Positions 1-5,179 of a stretch of 5,879 nucleotides of DNA are shown here, piece by piece. This DNA is from Erysipelotrichaceae bacterium (GTDB lineage Bacteria > Bacillota_I > Bacilli_A > Erysipelotrichales > Erysipelotrichaceae), in NCBI GenBank assembly GCA_900754715.1, contig CAAEDX010000039.1:1-5879 (forward strand). Direction: 5' to 3'. A program made the position numbers and the translations under genes. The first letter of the stretch is position 1, and each line of letters begins with the position of its first letter. Below the pieces are notes generated by a model. The model saw nothing but the letters and a program-made list of their open reading frames with translations. It searched no databases and was not told the DNA's origin.

Positions 1-1
1 C

Positions 2-184
2 GGTGACAGTGAAAATGACTTGAGCATGTTTGCGGTCTCTGGCTTGACATTCGCCGTCGGCAATGCGATCGACGCATTGAAGCAGCAAGCTGATCATATC
101 CTGCCTGATCGTGACCATGACCCGATCGCAGCCATGGCAAGAAAGCTGAACAATTTAAAAAAAGCGGCGCGCCGCTTTTTTTAA
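2..184 (+). CDS. Cof-type HAD-superfamily phosphatase, C-terminal end only (5' partial)
   Basis: Only the last 60 codons and the TAA stop are present; the gene enters from the left edge. The fragment opens with GDSENDLSMF, which is HAD motif IV (GDxxND, the Mg2+-binding acidic pair). It is followed by FAVGNAIDALKQQADHIL, the usual 'VGNA...K..ADYVT' tail of the Cof/YidA class of sugar-phosphate or cofactor phosphatases. These are soluble cytoplasmic enzymes with broad phosphomonoester substrates, so no specific substrate can be assigned. The normal Cof tail seems to end near ARKLNNL. The last eight residues, KKAARRFF, are encoded by the palindromic terminator itself, and the stop codon lies in its outer arm. 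The family call is firm and the exact subfamily is not. Confidence 0.88.
   Translation, partial: GDSENDLSMFAVSGLTFAVGNAIDALKQQADHILPDRDHDPIAAMARKLNNLKKAARRFF
155..184. terminator. Perfectly palindromic bidirectional terminator between converging genes
   Basis: A run of seven A (157-163), the 12-base GC palindrome GCGGCGCGCCGC (164-175) and seven T (176-182) form a perfect palindrome. One more T/A pair on each side counts, then a second, giving 30 bases (155-184). Read on either strand it is a GC-rich hairpin followed by a U-run, so it should stop transcription from both the HAD gene and the HD gene. It lies inside the last codons of the HAD frame. The stop codons of the two genes (182-184 on +, 181-183 on -) overlap in its right arm. 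Confidence 0.9.
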
Positions 185-1407
185 TTGATGATCTCCTTAG
201 GACAATAGATCAATTCCTGTCCTCTGAATTCCGCGCCGGTCAGCGCATTGACGATGGTGCTTTTCTCAGAAAGCTCATGCAGGCTGCCATCCTCGCTGAC
301 GATCCAGATCACATGGGTGCCGCCGCGCCCTTGATAAGGAGAATATGGCTTCTGCACCACATGATCCTTCATGACATAATAGCGAGGATCATAACCGCAT
401 TCTTCTGCCTTTTGCCTGATCCGCGCGAGCTGCGCCTCATCAATATAAGGCACATATTCGAACAAGCGGCGGCTTCTGGCCCGGGCTGCCAGATCACGCA
501 GGATCGGATCATCGCTGCGCTCCAGCAGCGCAAAGCCATAAAGCGCCGCTGATTCATCGAGCAGATACAGATCTTCGATGTCCGGCTTTGTCTCTTGCAA
601 AAACGGCACGAACATTTCCAGCCGTTCAAAGAATGATGGCTGTGTCTTCCACAGCTCTTTCATCCGGGTAAACAGCATCGCAATGATGATCTCATAGCTG
701 CGGGCGACCGGATGCAGGTACACTTGCCAATACATATGATAACGGGCCATGATATAGTCTTCCACGCTGTGGATGCCGCTTTCCTTTACGGCGAGGCGGC
801 CGCCGCGCACCCGGATCGTGCGCAAGATCCGCTCCATATCAAACGTGCCGTAGCTGGTTCCGGTAAAATACGCGTCCCGCAGCAGATAATCCATGCGGTC
901 AGCGTCCAGCTGTCCGCTCACCAGCTGATTGAGCAGATCATTGGGATGACGGTAAGCGATGATGTCCGCAATGTCCCGCGGCAGTCTGGGGTCCGCGGCA
1001 GCGAGGATCCGGTGGATCTCACTGTCTTCCAGCAGGATACGCTGCGTGAATTCCTCATGACGGCAGCGGCTGACTGATTCAAACGCATGGGAGAAAGGCC
1101 CATGGCCGATGTCATGAAGCAGCCCCGCCAGCATCGCGGTGCATTTTTCATATTCGCTGAATGATTCCGCGATATCCGGAATTTCCCGGACCATGCGCCG
1201 GACGATCTCATAGACACCGAGGGAATGCGAGAAACGCGTATGCTCTGCCGTATGATAGACCTGAAAATCACCGCCCAGCTGATGGATGCGGCGCAGACGC
1301 TGAAACTCCCTGGCATTCAGGCAGTCCCAGACGACCTTCAGATCGATATGCACATATCCATGGATCGGGTCACGGAGCACCTTTACTTCTGATGTGCGTG
1401 CAAGCAT
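181..1407 (-). CDS. SAMHD1-like HD-domain protein, probable dNTP triphosphohydrolase
   Basis: The protein has 408 residues from the ATG at 1405-1407. This start is preferred over upstream in-frame codons because a near-perfect AGGAGGTGAT ribosome site sits seven bases before it, and the residues ahead of it (GKSQRCLSVW...) look non-coding. The N-terminus VLRDPIHGYVHID and the FQRLRRIHQLGG segment are hallmarks of SAMHD1-like enzymes. The HD metal set is complete: R58/H61 in TRFSHSLG, H98-D99 in AGLLHDIGHGPFSHAFE, and D170 in LDADRMDYLLRD. The C-terminal half is typical of the Firmicutes relatives (about 430 residues, such as B. subtilis YwfO and the E. faecalis dNTPase EF1143). The expected reaction is dNTP to deoxynucleoside plus triphosphate in the cytoplasm, but the substrate is inferred from family. 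It overlaps the Nudix gene by 25 bases, so it is probably co-transcribed and translationally coupled with it, and it ends at the palindromic terminator. Confidence 0.9.
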   Translation of the reverse strand: MLARTSEVKVLRDPIHGYVHIDLKVVWDCLNAREFQRLRRIHQLGGDFQVYHTAEHTRFSHSLGVYEIVRRMVREIPDIAESFSEYEKCTAMLAGLLHDIGHGPFSHAFESVSRCRHEEFTQRILLEDSEIHRILAAADPRLPRDIADIIAYRHPNDLLNQLVSGQLDADRMDYLLRDAYFTGTSYGTFDMERILRTIRVRGGRLAVKESGIHSVEDYIMARYHMYWQVYLHPVARSYEIIIAMLFTRMKELWKTQPSFFERLEMFVPFLQETKPDIEDLYLLDESAALYGFALLERSDDPILRDLAARARSRRLFEYVPYIDEAQLARIRQKAEECGYDPRYYVMKDHVVQKPYSPYQGRGGTHVIWIVSEDGSLHELSEKSTIVNALTGAEFRGQELIYCPKEIIN

Positions 1408-1793
1408 GTCATCACCTCCTGCAGGCAGTCGAGGATCTGGCGATCCGCGGGCTGAAACCCATACTGATAGACATCGCTGGCTTTTACCCATTTGCCTTCG
1501 CTGTGTGCGCTCAATTGCATGAGCTCATCTTCACTATGGCATAAATAGGCACGGACATGGATGCGGCATCCTTCCTGCTCATCCATCACGTCGCAGAGAT
1601 AACGCTGTGCCTCAGCCTGTATGCCCAGCTCTTCGGCCAGCTCGCGCACGATGGCTTCGCTGCCGCTCTCGCCTGGCTCCACTTTGCCGCCTGGAAATTC
1701 CCATACTCCTTCCGCGGTCCCATGGCCGCGTTTTGCGATGAACACCTCATCTTTTCTATGCAAGATGCCGCACACCACTTCCAGCTGTCTCAT
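1383..1793 (-). CDS. MutT-like Nudix hydrolase (8-oxo-dGTP / CTP pyrophosphohydrolase type)
   Basis: The protein has 136 residues from the ATG at 1791-1793, which is preceded by GAAGGTGG (1798-1805). A longer reading back to 1844 would begin upstream of the -10 box and is rejected. The opening RQLEVVCGILHRKDEVFIAKR is the classic MutT strand pattern. WEFPGGKVEPGES then leads into a complete Nudix box (GX5EX7REUXEEXGU) at residues 36-58, with R50, E51, E54 and E55 present. The length matches the family (about 130). Such proteins hydrolyse a nucleoside triphosphate to the monophosphate plus pyrophosphate. MutT/YtkD/NudG relatives clean oxidised or methylated nucleotides from the pool. The exact substrate cannot be read from sequence. 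The gene is first in a two-gene operon, and its stop lies 25 bases inside the HD gene. Confidence 0.92.
   Translation of the reverse strand: MRQLEVVCGILHRKDEVFIAKRGHGTAEGVWEFPGGKVEPGESGSEAIVRELAEELGIQAEAQRYLCDVMDEQEGCRIHVRAYLCHSEDELMQLSAHSEGKWVKASDVYQYGFQPADRQILDCLQEVMTCLHAHQK
1411..1420 (-). promoter_or_regulatory. Strong Shine-Dalgarno site that fixes the HD-gene start
   Basis: On the - strand this reads AGGAGGTGAT, with AGGAGG at 1415-1420, seven bases before the ATG at 1405-1407. It lies inside the last codons of the Nudix gene, as expected for two overlapping operon genes. It makes the shorter 408-residue start much more likely than the 436-residue reading. Confidence 0.85.
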
Positions 1794-1815
1794 CCGACCA
1801 CCTTCTTTCTGCTTT

Positions 1816-1844
1816 ATTATAGCAGAACCTGCGCTTTCCTTCAC
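1816..1844 (-). promoter_or_regulatory. Extended -10 promoter of the Nudix-HD operon
   Basis: On the - strand, TGCTATAAT (1816-1824) is a perfect -10 hexamer (TATAAT, 1816-1821) with the TGn extension. A 17-base spacer away, the -35 position reads GTGAAG (1839-1844), a poor match, which is usual for extended -10 promoters. Transcription would start near 1809, giving a leader of roughly 15 bases that holds the GAAGGTGG ribosome site. The promoter lies just past the terminator of the mnmG unit, so the operon is separately driven. Confidence 0.75.
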
Positions 1845-1855
1845 TTTTCCATTGC

Positions 1856-1879
1856 AAAGAAAAAGGCCGGATGGCCTTT
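1856..1879 (-). terminator. Rho-independent terminator of the mnmG transcript
   Basis: On the - strand the stem AAAGGCC, loop ATCC, stem GGCCTTT (1862-1879) runs into a T-rich tail TTTTTCTTT (1856-1864). The hairpin comes after mnmG and the broken threonine aldolase gene and ahead of the Nudix promoter. On the + strand the hairpin is followed by GCGGC, so it works mainly in the - direction. Confidence 0.85.
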
Positions 1880-2131
1880 GCGGCAGCTGAATGAGCTGTT
1901 CCGCATCTTTTCCTTGGCCGGCCTGCTTATCATATGCGTATCGACCACGATCGCGCCTTCATCACGGCGCAGCAGCGAGCTGATCACCACTGCGTTGGTC
2001 TGGGAAGCAGATATGCTTCAGCAGCCGGACAATGACAGACTGCGGCGATCTTGCGGACAGCTGCTTTCGTATACAGATCGCTGCCATATCCGCTTAACGG
2101 TTCATCATCAGTCATTTTCAAATACGAGCAT
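1880..2131 (-). pseudogene. Remnant of a low-specificity threonine aldolase (PLP enzyme), broken by deletions and frameshifts
   Basis: An ATG at 2129-2131 with a GAGGA ribosome site, nine bases behind the mnmG stop, starts MLVFEND. This matches the aldolase N-terminus 'M..F.NDY.EG.HP' but hits TGA at 2108-2110. A shifted frame gives EPLSGYGSDLYTKAAV and CHCPAAEAYLL (about 2005-2103), like the family's 'GYG.D.Y...A...I....C..P.A.V.FL'. A third frame then gives TQTNAVVISSLLRRDEGAIV ending VDTH (1934-2002), like 'GGTQTNAVVI.ALLRP.EGVI.A.TGHI'. The linking residues (about 17 after FEND, and the GG before TQTN) are missing. A possible last scrap, KDAEQLIQL (1907-1881 in a further frame), resembles the family's C-terminus, but this is weak. 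The intact enzyme is about 340 residues and splits threonine to glycine and acetaldehyde. Here perhaps a quarter is left and it cannot work. The family call is by motif memory. Confidence 0.72.
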
Positions 2132-2140
2132 AGATCTTCC

Positions 2141-3991
2141 TCAATCTTTTTTCTGCAGCGCCATCGCCAGCACGGCGATATCGGCGGGATTGACACCTGA
2201 GATGCGGGATGCCTGCCCTAGCGTCATTGGCCGGATCTCGTTCAGCTTCTGCCGTGCTTCCAGCGAAAGATGCGCCATCTGCGCATAATCGATATCCTGC
2301 GGGATCTTCATCTGATCCATCGCGCGCAAATGCCGGGCATCGCGGCGGGCCTTCTGAATATATCCCTCATATTTGATCTCGATCTCGATCTGACGAGCCG
2401 CTTTTGCTTCGATATGCAGATCGGCATAAGGCCGAAGTCCTTCCAGCGTCACCTGCGGGCGCTTGAGCAGGTCAAGGGCACTGATGCCTTCTTTCAGCGG
2501 CTCATAGCCTAAGGTGCGCAGGTATGCATTGACCGGCGACTTCGGGGTAAAACGGATCGCTTCGCATTGCTTCAATCCGGCTTCGATGCCGCTTTTCTTT
2601 TCGAGGAAACGCGCATAGCGCGCCTCGCTGATCAATCCATACGCATGCCCATATTCGCTCAGGCGCATATCCGCGTTGTCGTGCCGCAGCAGCAGTCGGT
2701 ATTCGGCACGAGAAGTAAGCAGCCGGTAAGGCTCTTTCGTCCCCTTGGTGACCAGATCATCGATCATGACGCCGATGTAGGCTTCATCGCGGCGCAGCAC
2801 GAGCGGTTCTTTTCCTTGCAGGCTCGCCGCGGCATTGATGCCAGCCATGAGCCCCTGGGCCGCGGCTTCCTCATAACCGCTGGTCCCATTGATCTGACCG
2901 GCCGTATACAAATTCTTCACCAGCTTGTTTTCGAGCGTCGGATAACATTGCAGCGGATCGATCGCGTCATACTCGATCGCATAGGCGTATTTGTCGATCA
3001 CGCAATGTTCCAGTCCCGGCAGGCTGCGCAGCATCGCTTCCTGCACATCATGAGGCATCGAGGTCGAGAATCCTTGGATATAGGTCGTGTCCAGCGAACG
3101 GCTTTCCGGCTCCAGAAAGATCTGATGACGCGGCTTATCCGCAAAGCGCACGAGCTTGTCTTCGATGCTGGGGCAGTAACGCGGGCCTACGCCCTTGACA
3201 AGACCGGAATACATCGCGGACTCGCCCAGATTATCCCGGATGATCTGATGGGTCTGCGGGGTCGTATAAGTCAGATAACAGACTTCCTGCTGATCAAAAG
3301 GCAGGATCGCTGTCGTATCTTCGCTGAAGCAGACAAAATCATCGGTGCCTGGCTGTACCGTCGTCTTCGTGAAGTCGATCGAATCGCTCTTCACGCGGGC
3401 CGGTGTGCCGGTCTTCAGGCGGAAGGTGCGGATGCCCAGTTCCCGCAGGCTCTGAGACAGCGTGGCCGTGGTCGGCTCGCCTTCCGGTCCTCCCGGGGTC
3501 GCCGTGTGTCCGACCAGGATGGTCGAGGCCATGAAGGTGCCGCTCGTGATGATGAGCGCACGGCATGTTTCGATATGGCCGTCTTGCAGCTGCACGCCTG
3601 TGACCTTGCCGTCTGCAGCGATGACGCGTTCCACGCATTGTTCCCGCACTTGCAGATGATCCTGATGCAGCAGGACATCCTGCATATACCGGCGATAAGC
3701 GATCTTGTCACTTTGCACGCGCAGGCTCTGCACGCCCGGTCCTTTGGTCGTATTGAGCATCTTGAACTGCAGGGCGGTCGCATCGGCGGCCCTGCCCATC
3801 TCTCCGCCCAGCGCGTCGATCTCACGCACGACGATGCCTTTCGCTGGTCCGCCGACACTGGGGTTGCATGGCATAGAGCCGATCATCTCAATGTGCATCG
3901 TATACAGCACGGTCTCCATTCCCATACGGGAGGCAGCCAATGCGGCCTCGATGCCGGCATGCCCGCCTCCGATCACGATGATATCCACCAT
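2141..3991 (-). CDS. mnmG: tRNA uridine-5-carboxymethylaminomethyl modification enzyme, MnmG (GidA)
   Basis: The protein has 616 residues, full length for the family (about 620-630). The N-terminal Rossmann FAD site is IGGGHAGIEAALAASRMG (residues 7-24), and NPSVGGPAKG follows at 43-52. Both family signatures are present: GPRYCPSIEDK (269-279), where C273 is the expected catalytic cysteine, and AGQINGTSGYEEAAAQG (364-380). The C-terminal tRNA- and MnmE-contacting part includes YEGYIQKA (541-548) and IRPMTLGQASRISGV (586-600). With MnmE, the enzyme uses FAD, NADH and methylene-tetrahydrofolate to add the aminomethyl or carboxymethylaminomethyl group to wobble U34 of certain tRNAs in the cytoplasm. 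The ATG at 3989-3991 follows GGTGAGGAAAC. A TATAAT box lies upstream. The usual neighbours mnmE and rsmG are not adjacent. I see no damage in the frame. Confidence 0.98.
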   Translation of the reverse strand: MVDIIVIGGGHAGIEAALAASRMGMETVLYTMHIEMIGSMPCNPSVGGPAKGIVVREIDALGGEMGRAADATALQFKMLNTTKGPGVQSLRVQSDKIAYRRYMQDVLLHQDHLQVREQCVERVIAADGKVTGVQLQDGHIETCRALIITSGTFMASTILVGHTATPGGPEGEPTTATLSQSLRELGIRTFRLKTGTPARVKSDSIDFTKTTVQPGTDDFVCFSEDTTAILPFDQQEVCYLTYTTPQTHQIIRDNLGESAMYSGLVKGVGPRYCPSIEDKLVRFADKPRHQIFLEPESRSLDTTYIQGFSTSMPHDVQEAMLRSLPGLEHCVIDKYAYAIEYDAIDPLQCYPTLENKLVKNLYTAGQINGTSGYEEAAAQGLMAGINAAASLQGKEPLVLRRDEAYIGVMIDDLVTKGTKEPYRLLTSRAEYRLLLRHDNADMRLSEYGHAYGLISEARYARFLEKKSGIEAGLKQCEAIRFTPKSPVNAYLRTLGYEPLKEGISALDLLKRPQVTLEGLRPYADLHIEAKAARQIEIEIKYEGYIQKARRDARHLRAMDQMKIPQDIDYAQMAHLSLEARQKLNEIRPMTLGQASRISGVNPADIAVLAMALQKKD

Positions 3992-4016
3992 GTTTCCTCA
4001 CCTGACTTTCCATACT

Positions 4017-4022
4017 ATTATA
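4017..4022 (-). promoter_or_regulatory. Likely -10 box of the mnmG promoter
   Basis: A perfect TATAAT on the - strand lies 25 bases before the mnmG ATG. Transcription would begin near 4010, giving a leader of about 20 bases with the GGTGAGG ribosome site. No good -35 is seen at normal spacing (TTTGCT at 16 bases is the best), and there is no TGn extension. Confidence 0.55.
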
Positions 4023-4095
4023 CTCGTGAACGCCGGAAAGCAAAAGAGCAAAAAAAGCCAGCTGTGCATGTAGGCGATCCAAAAGTTCAAACAAT

Positions 4096-4572
4096 TCAAA
4101 AGATCTTCTTCGATTCATGTATTCTGTGGCCATCCTGGAAAAGAAAAGCAGAACTATTGAACTTTTCTATCCATGAGGAAAGGTGTGATCTGGTGATCCC
4201 CAGATCATTTGCGGTGGCAGCCTTGTTATAACGATGCTTTCCATGATAAAAAGCATATAAGGCCTCCAGGATGAAGGAATACGAATAAGTAGAAAAAGGG
4301 CATATCTCTTTGATCAGGACAGCGTGATGATGAGCGCAGGATGCGCATTTGACGACCAGGAAGGATAATCGCGCCGGATCATCGATATCCTCCGCAGAAC
4401 AGATCAGGAAGCGGTCATAATGATCATATCTGCACAGACAGCCGACAGCTGAACAAGAAGGACACGGGATCGAGGAAAGATCCAGCGAACGTTCCCATTC
4501 AGCGTAAGCATCTTGAATAGTTGAAGCTTTATTGAAATTTTTCTTATCATTTTCACTAAATTCAATTATCAT
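4096..4572 (-). CDS. Zinc-ribbon plus helix-turn-helix protein, DUF6431-like (transposase-related appearance)
   Basis: The protein has 158 residues from the ATG at 4570-4572, which begins MIIEFSENDKKNFNKA. That reading is chosen because the residues ahead of it look non-coding and contain a large hairpin. No clear ribosome site precedes it. A GTG at 4651-4653 with AAAGGG just upstream is the alternative, giving 185 residues. The centre holds two Cys pairs, CPSC (37-40) and CASC (76-79), the latter followed by three His, as in a zinc ribbon. KAATANDLGITRSHLSSWIEKF (117-138) is a convincing helix-turn-helix. The layout 'zinc pairs, short spacer, HTH' matches what I recall of DUF6431 proteins and of the DNA-binding N-terminus of several IS transposases. 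No DDE or other catalytic domain follows, so it is either a stand-alone DNA-binding protein or the N-terminal leftover of a transposase. Function is unknown. Confidence 0.7.
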   Translation of the reverse strand: MIIEFSENDKKNFNKASTIQDAYAEWERSLDLSSIPCPSCSAVGCLCRYDHYDRFLICSAEDIDDPARLSFLVVKCASCAHHHAVLIKEICPFSTYSYSFILEALYAFYHGKHRYNKAATANDLGITRSHLSSWIEKFNSSAFLFQDGHRIHESKKIF

Positions 4573-4592
4573 AAAATTGTCTTTTGTGACAT

Positions 4593-4630
4593 AGGAAGAG
4601 AGCGTGGTCGGAAGCTGTGGCTCTCTTCCT
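4593..4630. promoter_or_regulatory. Large hairpin in the leader of the zinc-ribbon gene
   Basis: An 11-base perfect inverted repeat, AGGAAGAGAGC (4593-4603) and GCTCTCTTCCT (4620-4630), encloses a 16-base loop. On the - strand it sits about 20 bases before the ATG of the zinc-ribbon gene and has no T-run after it. On the + strand it is followed by TTTATATTT, so it may also act as a weak terminator for + transcripts. The loop carries a second GGAAG copy that could pair with the same CTTCC arm, giving an alternative fold. A role in guarding the gene from read-through translation or transcription, as in some IS leaders, is inference. Confidence 0.55.
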
Positions 4631-4826
4631 TTTATATTTGATCTGATCGTCACGATACCCTTTCTTCTGAGCAATTGGCTCTTCAACACAAGAATGCCAT
4701 AATATCTATACAAAACAAAGTGACGCATACACAATAAAATTATTTTTTCAGTTTCTCGTCATCTGTTCATTTTAACGTGATGTTTTTCTGGTACTTTTTC
4801 TCAATTTATTGTGCTGTTCTACAGCA

Positions 4827-4972
4827 AGGAAGAACTTTTTGTTTTCAAACACAAAACGAGAAGCGAAACAGCAAAGATGAACGATCAGAATCCGTATAAA
4901 TATCTGAAATATGTGCTGGAACGAGAGAATTATATAAGAGGAAGCGAGGCCAGTGATAGCATAAAAAGCTAA
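4827..4972 (+). pseudogene. IS66-family transposase (TnpC), C-terminal remnant with internal deletion/frameshift
   Basis: In one + frame, 4827-4868 reads RKNFLFSNTKREAK, matching the 'GRKNWLFSNTPRGAKAS' block near the end of IS66 transposases. A second frame from 4865 reads ETAKMNDQNPYKYLKYVLE, matching the next family block 'IIETAKENGLNPYEYLKYLFE'. The roughly nine residues that normally join them (ASAIIYSII-like) are missing and the frame changes, so this is a dead scrap. It stops at TAA 4970-4972. A full IS66 TnpC is about 500 residues; nothing of the catalytic DDE core is recognisable to the left. It marks past insertion and decay of an IS66 element at this place. The family is recognised from motif memory and is fairly specific. 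Confidence 0.75.
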
Positions 4973-5000
4973 CACCGGCTCTTTTGTGGTAGCTTTATTT
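4965..5000 (+). terminator. Hairpin at the end of the IS66 remnant, probable terminator
   Basis: AAAGCTA (4965-4971) pairs with TAGCTTT (4990-4996). After one mismatch, CAC (4973-4975) pairs with GTG (4986-4988) around a 10-base loop, and the tail is TTTATTT. The stop codon of the IS66 remnant lies in the left arm, so this is probably the old transposase terminator. Confidence 0.5.
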
Positions 5001-5009
5001 GACGTTTAC
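5001..5009 (-). repeat. Possible right terminal inverted repeat of the decayed IS66 element
   Basis: Read on the - strand this begins GTAAACGTC, followed by AAATAAAGC. IS66-family elements commonly start with GTAAGCG-like ends, and this sits about 30 bases beyond the transposase stop, where the end should be. No matching left end or target duplication is visible nearby, so this is a suggestion only. Confidence 0.35.
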
Positions 5010-5096
5010 CTTATAACTGAATGCCGCTATGATTTCACCTTTCTTATGATCAAGTACATCAGAGCATTACTGCATAGCATATCTTCGTTATGAAGC

Positions 5097-5153
5097 AAAA
5101 AAAGATATACAAACTCTATCATCGCATCATACAAAGTTTGTATATCCTTTTTT
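5097..5153. terminator. Strong bidirectional terminator behind the HEPN gene
   Basis: A 12-base perfect inverted repeat, GATATACAAACT (5104-5115) and AGTTTGTATATC (5135-5146), surrounds a 19-base loop. It is flanked by seven A on the left (5097-5103) and six T on the right (5148-5153). It can stop transcripts in either direction. It lies 27 bases past the HEPN stop and separates that gene from the IS66 scrap. The stem is AT-rich, like the HEPN gene. Confidence 0.8.
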
Positions 5154-5179
5154 ATTTAGCGCCACCCATACTTTGTTGT

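Larger units (their letters stand above)
4573..5179. other. 607-base stretch without an intact gene: leader hairpin, IS66 scrap, terminator
   Basis: Between the zinc-ribbon gene and the HEPN gene I find no complete coding sequence. From the left it holds the leader hairpin at 4593-4630, an AT-rich stretch (about 4640-4820) in which I recognise nothing, the IS66 transposase remnant (4827-4972), a hairpin and possible IS end (4965-5009), an unremarkable stretch (5010-5096), and a strong bidirectional terminator (5097-5153). The 67-codon hydrophobic reading on the - strand (4772-4975) is antisense to the IS66 remnant and is discounted. Confidence 0.7.

Noticed and set aside
1408..1491. An extended start for the HD protein at 1491
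   Set aside because: The extra 28 residues overlap the Nudix coding sequence in another frame and look random, while a near-perfect ribosome site supports the start at 1407.
1984..2196. A 70-codon - strand reading taken as a small protein
   Set aside because: Its first half is an out-of-frame reading of the mnmG end, and its second half is one frame of the threonine aldolase remnant.
1557..2288. A 243-codon + strand frame across the Nudix start, terminator and mnmG end
   Set aside because: It covers a promoter, a terminator and three - strand genes in antisense, and has no recognisable domain.
4023..4075. A terminator for the zinc-ribbon gene, suggested by a T7 run on the - strand at about 4051-4057
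   Set aside because: Only a three-base GCC/GGC pairing precedes the T-run; no stable stem is visible.
2567..4231. A 554-codon open frame on the + strand opposite mnmG
   Set aside because: It is antisense to an intact, fully recognisable mnmG, has no family-like motifs and runs past the mnmG promoter. It is a side effect of mnmG codon use.
4772..4975. A 67-codon hydrophobic - strand reading that could pass for a small membrane protein
   Set aside because: It lies antisense to the IS66 transposase remnant, no ribosome site was found, and its hydrophobicity is explained by the complement of A/T-rich coding sequence.
5010..5096. A small RNA or tRNA between the IS66 end and the terminator
   Set aside because: No cloverleaf, conserved tRNA boxes or clear promoter could be found.
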